Part shown: one piece after another, positions 14,014 through 19,582 of the stretch
How the letters are laid out: the number at the start of each line of letters is the position of its first letter
How positions within the stretch are numbered: position 1 is the stretch's first letter
Assembly (NCBI GenBank): GCA_947457975.1
Contig: CANGYC010000013.1
Location: 1 to 19,582 of the forward strand
DNA length: 19,582 bases
Direction of reading: 5' to 3'
Source of the DNA: Comamonadaceae bacterium
GTDB taxonomy: Bacteria; Pseudomonadota; Gammaproteobacteria; Burkholderiales; Burkholderiaceae_C
Position numbers and translations under genes: made by a program
Notes under the pieces: model-generated
Database searches by the model: none
Told to the model about the DNA's origin: nothing
The model's input: only the letters and a program-made list of their open reading frames with translations

Positions 14014-15205
14014 AATTTACGACGTGGTCGTCGTGGGCGGCGGCCCCGCCGGTGCGACCGCCGCCAATGAGCTGGCCAGGCAGGGCCATTCGGTGCTGCT
14101 GCTGGACCGCGCTGGCCGCATCAAGCCCTGCGGCGGCGCCATTCCGCCGCGCCTGATCAAGGACTTTGCCATTCCGGACTCGCTCCTGGTGGCCAGGGCG
14201 CAGTCGGCGCGAATGGTCGCGCCCTCCAAGCACCATGTGGACATTCCCATCGAAAACGGTTTTGTGGGCATGGTCAACCGCGATGAATTCGACGAATGGC
14301 TGCGCCAGCGCGCGGCCGACGGCGGGGCAGTGCGGCAGGTGGGCACCTTTCAGAAGATCACGCAGGACGCTGATGGCATGAGCCAGGTGCATTACCTGGC
14401 CCGCTCGAAACAAATGCGCGCCGAAGGCACCCCCGTATGTGTGCGGGCCCGCAGCATCATCGGTGCCGACGGTGCGCGCTCGGAGGTGGCCAGGCAGTGC
14501 GTGCCGGGTGCCGACCAGGGCAAGTATGTCTTTGCGTACCACGAGATCGTGCGGGCACCAGAGGTCAAGCCCAGCGGCTACGACGGCACGCGCTGCGACG
14601 TGGTCTATGACGGCCAGCTGTCCCCCGACTTCTACGGCTGGGTGTTCCCGCACGGCGACACCTTGAGCATTGGCACCGGCAGCGCCGACCGCGGCTTTTC
14701 CTTGCGCGGTGCTGTCGCGCAGCTGCGCCAGGCCGCTGGCCTGGCAGGCACGGAAACCCTGCGCCGCGAAGGTGCCCCCATTCCCATGAAGCCCCTGCCC
14801 CGCTGGGACAACGGCCGCGATGTGGTGCTGGCCGGCGATGCCGCAGGCGTGGTGGCCCCGGCCTCCGGCGAGGGCATTTACTACGCCATGCTGGGCGGGC
14901 AGCTGGCCGCGCAGGCCGCACACGCCTTTTTGGTCACGGGCGATGCGCGCGAGCTCAAACTGGCCCGCCAGCGCTTCATGAAAAAGCACGGCACCGTGTT
15001 CTGGGTGCTGGGGATGATGCAGTGGTTCTGGTACAGCAGCGACCGCCGGCGCGAGCGCTTTGTGAAGATCTGCGAAGACCGCGATGTGCAGCAGCTGACC
15101 TTCGAGTCCTACATGAACAAGGAACTGGCGCGCAAAAAGCCCATGGCCCATGTGCGCATCTTCTTCAAGGATGTGGCGCACCTGCTGGGCCTGGCCCGCG
15201 TGTGA
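14000..15205 (+). CDS. bchP: Geranylgeranyl reductase BchP
   Basis: A 401-residue flavoprotein that reduces three double bonds of the geranylgeranyl tail to phytyl, the last step of bacteriochlorophyll a synthesis. The N-terminal dinucleotide-binding motif is VVVVGGGPAGATAANELARQG (residues 9-29), ending in LLLDR. The CGGAIPPRLI segment that follows is typical of geranylgeranyl reductases. The second FAD motif is VVLAGDAAGVVAPASGEGIYYAM (about 275-297). The C-terminal YMNKELARKKPMAHVRIFFKD is also family-like. The ATG at 14000 lies inside the end of the preceding gene, so translation is coupled. It belongs to one operon with bchG and the PucC-family gene, all under the PpsR site upstream of bchG. 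Confidence 0.95.
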   Translation: MPPPEIYDVVVVGGGPAGATAANELARQGHSVLLLDRAGRIKPCGGAIPPRLIKDFAIPDSLLVARAQSARMVAPSKHHVDIPIENGFVGMVNRDEFDEWLRQRAADGGAVRQVGTFQKITQDADGMSQVHYLARSKQMRAEGTPVCVRARSIIGADGARSEVARQCVPGADQGKYVFAYHEIVRAPEVKPSGYDGTRCDVVYDGQLSPDFYGWVFPHGDTLSIGTGSADRGFSLRGAVAQLRQAAGLAGTETLRREGAPIPMKPLPRWDNGRDVVLAGDAAGVVAPASGEGIYYAMLGGQLAAQAAHAFLVTGDARELKLARQRFMKKHGTVFWVLGMMQWFWYSSDRRRERFVKICEDRDVQQLTFESYMNKELARKKPMAHVRIFFKDVAHLLGLARV

Positions 15206-15217
15206 GGCAGCCCGCGC

Positions 15218-15493
15218 GTGAATGAATTTTGGGCCAGTGGCCTGATGCTCGATGGGATCATCGCCCTGACCGTGCTTGAGACGGCCGGCCTGTGGCTCTA
15301 CCACCGGCTCACGGGCCGGGGCCTAGACCCCAAGGATTACTTGCTCAACCTGGTGTCGGGCCTGTGCCTGATGGCCGGCATCCGGACAGTGATCATGGGC
15401 GCCGACTGGCGGTGGACCAGCCTGTGCCTCATGAGCGCAGGCTGCGCCCATGGGGCCGACCTGTGGCTGAGGTGGCGCGCACGGGGTGCTTGA
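15218..15493 (+). CDS. Small integral membrane protein downstream of bchP, function unknown
   Basis: A 91-residue protein of unknown function. It begins with GTG at 15218, 12 bases after the bchP stop; GAGGCAG between the two is a possible ribosome binding site. Three hydrophobic segments are seen (about residues 7-27, 41-60 and 66-84), the last with two cysteines (C70, C76). The loop after the first helix is HRLTGRGLDPKDYL, so the protein is a small polytopic membrane protein. It is the last gene of the bchG-bchP operon by spacing and strand. I do not recognise a named family. The close fit behind bchP suggests a role linked to pigment synthesis or the photosynthetic membrane, but this is inference from position only. 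Confidence 0.75.
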   Translation: MNEFWASGLMLDGIIALTVLETAGLWLYHRLTGRGLDPKDYLLNLVSGLCLMAGIRTVIMGADWRWTSLCLMSAGCAHGADLWLRWRARGA

Positions 15494-15499
15494 TGACAA

Positions 15500-15532
15500 G
15501 CGCCCCGCAGGCGCGAAGGCTCAAGCCTTTTT
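15500..15532. terminator. Possible bidirectional termination region between the bchP operon and hip
   Basis: Two short hairpins lie between the convergent genes: GCGCC/GGCGC (15500-15514) and AAGGC-TCAA-GCCTT (15516-15529). The second is followed on the plus strand by TTTTT, so it could end the bchG-bchP transcript. It overlaps the last codons of hip. The stems are only 5 bp, so support is modest. Confidence 0.4.
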
Positions 15533-15829
15533 GGCGTAGGCGCTGCACCAGCCGTTGGCCGCGACCTGCTTGGCCCCAAACAAGGGGCATCCGGCCCAAG
15601 CGTCCGTGGGCTTGCCGGCGTAGAGCTGGCAGTTAGCGCATTTCTGGGCCGCGGTGTGCTTGGGGTACTTCTTGGCGTCGACCTTGGTGGTGTCGTGCAG
15701 ATAACCCAGGGCGGTGGCTTGCGCGTCTTTTTCGTCGACCCTGGCTTGGGCCATGGCCTGGGTGGCCAGCACGGCCGAAGAGGCGGTGACGACTTGGCAA
15801 ATGAAAACGCGGCGGTTGGAATTTTTCAT
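15521..15829 (-). CDS. hip: High-potential iron-sulfur protein (HiPIP)
   Basis: A 102-residue precursor of a small periplasmic electron carrier. HiPIP carries electrons from the cytochrome bc1 complex to the reaction centre in several purple bacteria, including R. gelatinosus. Cluster ligands are C64-x2-C67-x13-C81-x13-C95, within QKCANCQLY, AGCPLFGAKQVA and NGWCSAYAKKA. The mature part (from about RVDEKD) is about 73 residues and closely resembles the Rubrivivax HiPIP. The N-terminus NRRVFICQVVTASSAVLATQAMAQA is a Tat signal with cleavage after AQA, as expected for a protein exported with its cluster inserted. I chose ATG 15829-15827 (MKNSNRR) because GGAAA lies 6-8 bases upstream; an upstream start would place 15 extra polar residues ahead of the signal. 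Confidence 0.95.
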   Translation of the reverse strand: MKNSNRRVFICQVVTASSAVLATQAMAQARVDEKDAQATALGYLHDTTKVDAKKYPKHTAAQKCANCQLYAGKPTDAWAGCPLFGAKQVAANGWCSAYAKKA

Positions 15830-15960
15830 AGTTAGATTTCCATGAGGTTGAGAACTTGAAGGTTGTAACGTCAAAGCACCGGGCCTGCAAGCCGCCGGGC
15901 AAAGCCGAAGCAGGAGACTCGGATAAGCCTCAGGGCGTCCAGGACAGCGGTCCCTCGCCC
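15830..15960. promoter_or_regulatory. Divergent intergenic region between hip and the exported hydrolase gene
   Basis: These 131 bases must hold the promoters of both genes if they are transcribed independently. I see no PpsR-type TGT-N12-ACA site and no convincing -35/-10 pair on either strand. The hip ribosome binding site (GGAAA on the minus strand, about 15838-15842) lies at the left end. Confidence 0.4.
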
Positions 15961-16983
15961 ATGCTCCCGCCGGGGGGTCGGACAGGCGCCGGGCTGCGCG
16001 TCAGTGCACTGCAGCGGCGCGATTTCTTGCTATGGTCCGTACTGAGCGGCCTGCTCACCTTGCCCAGACCGGCTGAGGCCCAACCCACCGAGCCCTCCAT
16101 GCCTTCTACCAGCGCCCCCGTCCTCAGTGGCGAACGTGTGACCCTGACCAGCCAGGGGCAGCCGGTGTGCCTGCACGTGGCCGGGAATGGCCCTGCACTT
16201 TTGCTGATTCACAGCGTCAACGCCGCCGCCTCGGCAGCCGAGGTGCGGCCCCTGCATGAGCACTTTCAGCGAACGCACACCGTCTTCTCGATCGACCTGC
16301 CCGGCTATGGCTGGTCGGACCGCAGCGACCGGGCCTACACGCCAGGCCTGATGACAGCCGCCCTGCACGACGCCCTGGCACTGATCCGGCAGCGCTGCGG
16401 CGAGCGGCCCGTGGATGCGCTGGCCGTGTCGCTGTCCTGCGAGTTCCTCGCACGGGCCGCCAGCGAGGCACCCGCGCACTTTCGCAGCCTGGCCCTGGTG
16501 AGCCCCACCGGCCTGGGCAGCAAGGACGAGCGCCGCGGTCCGCCCGGCAGCACCTTGGCCATGCCCTGGCTGCTGGGAACCCTGCGCGGACCTGGCTGGG
16601 ACGGCCTGCTCTTTCGTGGCCTGACACGGCCGGGCGTGATCCGCTTCTTCCTGAACAAGACCTGGGGTTCGAGCGAGATTGATGAGCAGTTGTGGCAGGA
16701 CGCCGTCGCCACGTCGCAGCAAGAAGGTGCGCGCCATGCACCGCTGCATTTCCTCTCCGGCGGCCTCTTCAGCCGGGACATCCAGACCATTTACGAAAGC
16801 CTCAGCATGCCGGCTTGGCTGTCTCACGGCGTGCGCGGGGACTTCACCGACTACGGCAAGAAGAGCCTGCTTGCCTCCCGTCCGAACTGGCGCATGTCGG
16901 TGTTTCCCACGGGAGCCATGCCCTACTTTGAAGTGACGCAGGCGTTTTGCGCCGAGTACCAGGCCTTTCTGGAGTCGGTATGA
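15961..16983 (+). CDS. Tat-exported alpha/beta-hydrolase-fold protein with eroded catalytic motifs
   Basis: From the ATG at 15961 this is a 340-residue protein. Residues 17-40 form a Tat-like signal (LQRRDFLLWSVLSGLLTL...PAEA) with likely cleavage before QPTEP, so it should act in the periplasm. The rest has the alpha/beta hydrolase plan: LLLIHSVNAAAS (81-92, oxyanion region), FSIDLPGYGWSDR (109-121), and the nucleophile elbow AVSLSCEF (145-152), where S149 sits in S-L-S-C-E instead of G-x-S-x-G. D294 or a neighbour (VRGDFTDY) may be the acid. The usual GHxP near the end is replaced by TGAMPYFE (317-324), with no histidine. It is transcribed away from hip. The frame is open back to a TTG at 15856, but the Tat motif favours the later start. 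Substrate unknown. Confidence 0.8.
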   Translation: MLPPGGRTGAGLRVSALQRRDFLLWSVLSGLLTLPRPAEAQPTEPSMPSTSAPVLSGERVTLTSQGQPVCLHVAGNGPALLLIHSVNAAASAAEVRPLHEHFQRTHTVFSIDLPGYGWSDRSDRAYTPGLMTAALHDALALIRQRCGERPVDALAVSLSCEFLARAASEAPAHFRSLALVSPTGLGSKDERRGPPGSTLAMPWLLGTLRGPGWDGLLFRGLTRPGVIRFFLNKTWGSSEIDEQLWQDAVATSQQEGARHAPLHFLSGGLFSRDIQTIYESLSMPAWLSHGVRGDFTDYGKKSLLASRPNWRMSVFPTGAMPYFEVTQAFCAEYQAFLESV

Positions 16984-16993
16984 AGAGGCCTGT

Positions 16994-17016
16994 GCGCCTT
17001 GCGGGGGTCAAGGCGC
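16994..17016. terminator. Stem-loop between convergent genes
   Basis: GCGCCTTG (16994-17001) pairs perfectly with CAAGGCGC (17009-17016) around a 7-base G-rich loop. It lies between the 3' end of the hydrolase gene and the 3' end of the small membrane protein gene and covers the latter's stop codon. No T-run follows on either strand, so it may be a weak bidirectional terminator or an RNA-stabilising hairpin. Confidence 0.5.
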
Positions 17017-17163
17017 GCGGTCGCCAGGCCCCGGGGGCTGCTCAGCCGCTTCGCGGGCCTTTTCCGCGCGGGTCCTGGCCTGCGCCTTCTTCACGTCGTG
17101 GATCTGCCAGAGGGCCCACGCGATGACCAAAATGAAGATGCCCAGCTCGATCCAGATCCCCAT
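17008..17163 (-). CDS. Small single-pass membrane protein (51 aa), function unknown
   Basis: A 51-residue protein starting MGIWIELGIFILVIAWALWQ, which is a single membrane helix right at the N-terminus (residues 2-20). It is followed by a charged, helix-forming tail (IHDVKKAQARTRAEKAREAAE) and a Pro/Gly-rich end. A near-ideal ribosome binding site, AAGGAG, ends 7 bases before the ATG at 17163-17161, which is the best evidence that it is a real gene. The frame runs open upstream to 17331, but the well-placed start argues for the short form. It is divergent from the DUF3422 gene (78 bp between starts) and convergent with the hydrolase gene. I recall similar short proteins in Burkholderiales but cannot assign a function. 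Confidence 0.75.
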   Translation of the reverse strand: MGIWIELGIFILVIAWALWQIHDVKKAQARTRAEKAREAAEQPPGPGDRAP

Positions 17164-17241
17164 GTCCGACTCCTTGCCCGGCCAGCGCCGGAACAGGCCA
17201 TTCTTCCACGGCTCGCCCTGACCCGCCATGAGGACCCGTCC

Positions 17242-18582
17242 ATGAGCGCCCCGCTGACCGACCCCACCCCCGAAGAGCCCCTGCTGCCCCAAGACCATGC
17301 GCTGCGCGCGCTGCTGCACAACGAGGTGCATGCCCGCCCCACAGCCCGCATCCGGCTACCCGCCCTGGTGGTCTATGTGGCCGTCCTCAATGAAGGGGTG
17401 AGCCGGGAAGCGGAAAGCGAGCACCTGCGGCGCCTGCCCGGGCAGGAGCATCTTGGCGCGGAAAAGCTCACCGGCAACTTCCTGCGCCTGCGCTTTGCCA
17501 CGCACACCGTGAAATGGGAGCGCCACACGGAGTTCACGCGCTACTCCATCGTGCAGCATCTTCCCGAGGACGCTTACCTGGGCGCCAACCAGCCTGACCT
17601 GTTGTCCGAGCTGGTGGTGCCACGCGCCTGGCTGGCCGGAATTCCGGGGCGCACCATCGCGGCCGTGCAACTGGCCATGACACACGGCGATCCCAGCAAA
17701 CCCGAAGAAACACTGGCCCTGGCCCGCCAGTGGTTCGGCGACGGACCGGTGGTGGCCTCAATGATGGGCACCAATGGCCATTCATGGGCCGTGAGCGACT
17801 TCATGATCCGGGCCGATGGCTTTGAGCGCATGCTGGTGGTGGCGCCTTCGGGCATGTCGCCCGAGCGGGCCGGGCGCATTTCACAGCGCCTGCTGGAACT
17901 GGAAACCTACCGCCTGATGGCGCTGAGGGGCCTGCCCGTGGCCAAGCAGCTCGGACCTGAACTCGGTGGGGCCGAGCACCAATTGCTGGACATCACCGGG
18001 CGGCTGGAAGGCAAGCAGACCTCCGACGAGGAACTGCTGGACCAGCTGGTCTCGCTGGCCAGCCGCGTTGAGCGAGCGACAGCCGAACATGACTTTCGCT
18101 TCTCGGCCACGCGCGCCTACGACGCCCTTGTGGCGCAGCGCCTGACGGAGCTGCGAGAACGCCCGATCCACGGCACGCAGACCATCGGCGAGTTCATGCG
18201 CAAGCGCCTGTCGCCAGCCATCGCCACGGTGGCCGCCACCTCGCAGCGGCTCGATTCCCTGGCCGAGCGCATCTCGCGAACCAGTGGCCTGCTGCGCACG
18301 CGGGTGGACATTGCCACCGAGGAGCAAAACCGTCAGCTGCTGGAAAAGCTCACGCGTGGGCAAGAGCTGCAGTTGCGCATGCAGACCACGGTGGAGGGCC
18401 TCTCGATTGCGGCTATCACCTATTACGTGATCAGCCTCTTGCTGTACGCCGCCAAGGCCGCGAAGGCAGCCGGCGCACCCATCAACCCTGAAATGGCCGT
18501 GGGCGCTGCGGTGCCGCTGGTGCTGTGGGGCGTCTGGCGCATGACGCAGCGCATCCGCCATGCACTGCACAAGGCCAACTGA
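17242..18582 (+). CDS. DUF3422 family membrane-anchored protein
   Basis: A 446-residue protein that I recognise as DUF3422, a family with no assigned function. The N-terminus contains the family stretch LRALLHNEVHARP (residues 25-37), followed by LPALVVYVAVL and FLRLRFATHTVKWERHTEFTRY (about 75-96). A long helical, probably coiled-coil region runs from about 210 to 385. Two hydrophobic segments close the protein (about 387-404, SIAAITYYVISLLLYAAK, and 418-434, AVGAAVPLVLWGVW), so most of it should face the cytoplasm as a C-terminally anchored domain. I chose ATG 17242 because GAGGA lies 7-8 bases upstream; the frame is open earlier, but that stretch overlaps the small antisense gene. No photosynthesis-specific role is indicated; it is probably a flanking chromosomal gene. 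Confidence 0.85.
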   Translation: MSAPLTDPTPEEPLLPQDHALRALLHNEVHARPTARIRLPALVVYVAVLNEGVSREAESEHLRRLPGQEHLGAEKLTGNFLRLRFATHTVKWERHTEFTRYSIVQHLPEDAYLGANQPDLLSELVVPRAWLAGIPGRTIAAVQLAMTHGDPSKPEETLALARQWFGDGPVVASMMGTNGHSWAVSDFMIRADGFERMLVVAPSGMSPERAGRISQRLLELETYRLMALRGLPVAKQLGPELGGAEHQLLDITGRLEGKQTSDEELLDQLVSLASRVERATAEHDFRFSATRAYDALVAQRLTELRERPIHGTQTIGEFMRKRLSPAIATVAATSQRLDSLAERISRTSGLLRTRVDIATEEQNRQLLEKLTRGQELQLRMQTTVEGLSIAAITYYVISLLLYAAKAAKAAGAPINPEMAVGAAVPLVLWGVWRMTQRIRHALHKAN

Positions 18583-18591
18583 GGTCGGGTT

Positions 18592-18631
18592 TCAGGCCGG
18601 CTTTCAGGCGGGGATCAGGCCGGGCTCAGGC
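18592..18631. repeat. Four short TCAGGC repeats at a convergent gene end
   Basis: TCAGGC occurs at 18592, 18604, 18615 and 18626, at intervals of 12, 11 and 11 bases, mostly followed by CGG or GGG. The array spans the 32-bp gap between the convergent DUF3422 and PH-like genes and runs into the 3' end of the latter, whose stop codon lies in the third copy. Confidence 0.6.
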
Positions 18632-19127
18632 GCAGCCGTGCATCGCGCAGGCAGTCCTGCGCCCAGCCAGCGGGTGCAGCCTCGCGCCAGAGGTGTGCGC
18701 GCGCAGGGCGGTCATCGAACACGCCGGCCACCCCCCGCGCCGACAGGACGCGATGCAGGTCGGCAGCGAACTCACGCGAGACCCCGAACAGACTCCACTG
18801 GCGGCCCTGGGCGCGCAGCCTGACGCTGTGGCCATAGCGGCCGCACTCGTTCTCAAAACCCTGCACCTCGTCCAGCGCAATGCGCTGAACACCGTGCAGC
18901 CCGGCGCTGAGCATCAGCACCGCCTGGTCAGTGACCGCCCAGACGCCACGGCCCGAACCCACGATGCGGCCCACCACATAACCTTGCAGGGTCTCGGTGG
19001 AGCTCATCTTTTGCCGCAGGGCATCGACATCGGGTGTGTTGAGCTTCTGCAGGGCATAAGGGTTGTGTCCTTCGATGAAGATTTCAGCGAGGTCGTTGCC
19101 GTGGATGAAGCTGTTGAGGAAACTCAT
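18615..19127 (-). CDS. Conserved hypothetical protein, possible bacterial PH-like domain
   Basis: A 170-residue soluble protein that I cannot name with certainty. The N-terminus is polar (MSFLNSFIHGNDLAEIFIEGH). The middle (about residues 48-115) has alternating beta-type strands: LQGYVVGRIVGSGRGVWAVTD, AVLMLSAG, GVQRIALDEVQGFEN, HSVRLRAQGRQWSLFGV. This order of a strand, a ligand-like loop, then I-x-L-D-E-V resembles bacterial PH domains (YokE type). A C-terminal segment with an Arg-rich helix follows. The ATG at 19127-19125 overlaps the stop of the upstream Cys-rich gene as ATGA, and AAGAG lies about 5 bases upstream. The two are therefore translated together. No signal peptide or membrane segment is seen. 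The PH assignment is inference from pattern only. Confidence 0.75.
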   Translation of the reverse strand: MSFLNSFIHGNDLAEIFIEGHNPYALQKLNTPDVDALRQKMSSTETLQGYVVGRIVGSGRGVWAVTDQAVLMLSAGLHGVQRIALDEVQGFENECGRYGHSVRLRAQGRQWSLFGVSREFAADLHRVLSARGVAGVFDDRPARAHLWREAAPAGWAQDCLRDARLRLSPA

Positions 19128-19312
19128 GAAGACTCTTGTGAAGAAGTAGATGAAGAAATGGAAGGAAGGGCGGAAGGATCTCGGGATCCAGGCGCCGGCT
19201 CATCAGTAGGAGGGCGGCACATTTTTTCGCCGTCCCAGAGCTGACCGCACCAACACCGGCCTTGTGGATCTATGAGGCACATGCCCGTGCCGCAGCAACG
19301 TGGGTCGTCCAT
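19124..19312 (-). CDS. Small cysteine-rich protein (62 aa), function unknown
   Basis: A 62-residue protein with a compact Cys-rich N-terminal half: DPRCCGTGMCLIDPQG, then RCWCGQLWDGEKMC, giving cysteines at 6, 7, 12, 20, 22 and 32. The pattern CC-x4-C-x7-C-x-C-x9-C looks like a metal-binding or disulfide knuckle. I recall similar short proteins with a GxCWCGQxWxG core in Burkholderiales, none with a known function to me. The second half is a low-complexity Ser/Pro tail (SALPSISSSTSSQESS). AAGGGA about 10 bases before the ATG at 19312-19310 is a possible ribosome binding site. The stop overlaps the next gene's start as ATGA, so it forms an operon with the PH-like gene. No signal peptide is visible, so a cytoplasmic zinc-type protein is more likely than a secreted one. 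Confidence 0.7.
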   Translation of the reverse strand: MDDPRCCGTGMCLIDPQGRCWCGQLWDGEKMCRPPTDEPAPGSRDPSALPSISSSTSSQESS

Positions 19313-19538
19313 GTTTACATGGTCCCTTGTTGGTCAGCGCCGTTGAGCAAAGCCACCGGAATGCAGCGCTCGCCATCCCGGCGCGTTCGGATTTGATTCA
19401 TGCAGGCCCCATAGTGACTGACTGGTTTTGAATGTAACCGAACAGTCATAAACCTACGGATGTGCGGGACAGTACTTGAGCTGCGCGCCTGGCGGGCGCA
19501 GGTCGTCAGGCGCGCAGAAACGGCCAGCCCCAAAACAA
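19313..19538. other. Intergenic region upstream of the Cys-rich gene
   Basis: This stretch should hold the minus-strand promoter for the Cys-rich/PH-like pair. A weak candidate is TTACAT, a 17-base spacer, then CTATGG (minus strand, roughly 19436-19408). The only open frames are short (for example 72 codons over 19315-19533) with no convincing start or family. I see no RNA gene here. Confidence 0.4.
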
Positions 19539-19567
19539 ACCGCCGGCTTGCATGGCAAGCCGGCGGT
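19531..19567 (-). terminator. Strong rho-independent terminator for a gene beyond the right edge
   Basis: A perfect 12-bp stem (19539-19550 with 19556-19567), rich in GC, surrounds the 5-base loop CATGG. On the minus strand it is followed by TTTGTTTTG, so it ends a leftward transcript arriving from beyond position 19582. On the plus strand no T-run follows, so it does not serve that direction. Confidence 0.85.
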
Positions 19568-19582
19568 AGGGGGTGAACGGGC

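Noticed and set aside
15830..15960. PpsR-type operator between hip and the hydrolase gene
   Set aside because: I looked for TGT-N12-ACA on both strands and found no acceptable match, so hip does not appear to be under direct PpsR control from this region.
19315..19533. A 72-codon minus-strand frame upstream of the Cys-rich gene
   Set aside because: Its start has no ribosome binding site, the composition is unremarkable, and it occupies the region expected to hold the promoter of the downstream pair. An internal MNQIRTRRDGERC start was also considered and has no better support.

Overview
This is about 19.6 kb of GC-rich DNA carrying one arm of a purple-bacterial photosynthesis gene cluster. 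The set bchF-N-B-H-L-M followed by an lhaA-like gene, facing ppaA/aerR-ppsR-bchG-(pucC family)-bchP, with a HiPIP gene nearby, resembles the arrangement I know from photosynthetic Burkholderiales such as Rubrivivax and relatives. The HiPIP is also close in sequence to the R. gelatinosus type. I therefore infer a betaproteobacterium of the order Burkholderiales; genus and species cannot be fixed from the sequence alone.

Left arm (1-8904, minus strand): a tightly packed operon read from bchF to bchN, bchB, bchH, bchL, bchM and the 5' end of lhaA, which runs off the left edge. Junctions are 4-bp ATGA overlaps, a 26-bp overlap, a 13-bp overlap, or gaps of 1 and 18 bp. It encodes Mg-chelatase subunit H, Mg-protoporphyrin methyltransferase, all three subunits of the dark-operative protochlorophyllide reductase (BchL, BchN, BchB), the 3-vinyl hydratase BchF, and an LH1 assembly factor.

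Centre (8905-11746): a divergent control region, then ppaA/aerR (cobalamin-type antirepressor) and ppsR (PAS-PAS-HTH repressor), ending in a strong terminator. Three PpsR-type palindromes (TGT-N12-ACR) lie in front of bchF, ppaA and bchG. In each case one half of the palindrome is itself the -35 hexamer of a promoter with a 17-bp spacer, so the regulators appear to control themselves and both bch operons by the same geometry.

Right arm (11747-15493, plus strand): bchG, a PucC/LhaA-family membrane transporter gene (the Orf428/BCH2 type), bchP, and a small three-helix membrane protein gene. Together these esterify and reduce the bacteriochlorophyll tail. The predicted bchG promoter places the transcript start on or almost on the ATG, so the message may be leaderless.

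Beyond the core (15494-19582): hip (HiPIP, a periplasmic electron carrier with a Tat signal) on the minus strand; a divergent Tat-exported alpha/beta-hydrolase-fold protein whose catalytic motifs are eroded; a 51-residue membrane protein; a DUF3422-type membrane-anchored protein; and a coupled pair consisting of a 62-residue Cys-rich protein and a 170-residue PH-like protein. A strong minus-strand terminator closes the window and must serve a gene beyond the right edge. The last 270 bases hold no convincing gene.
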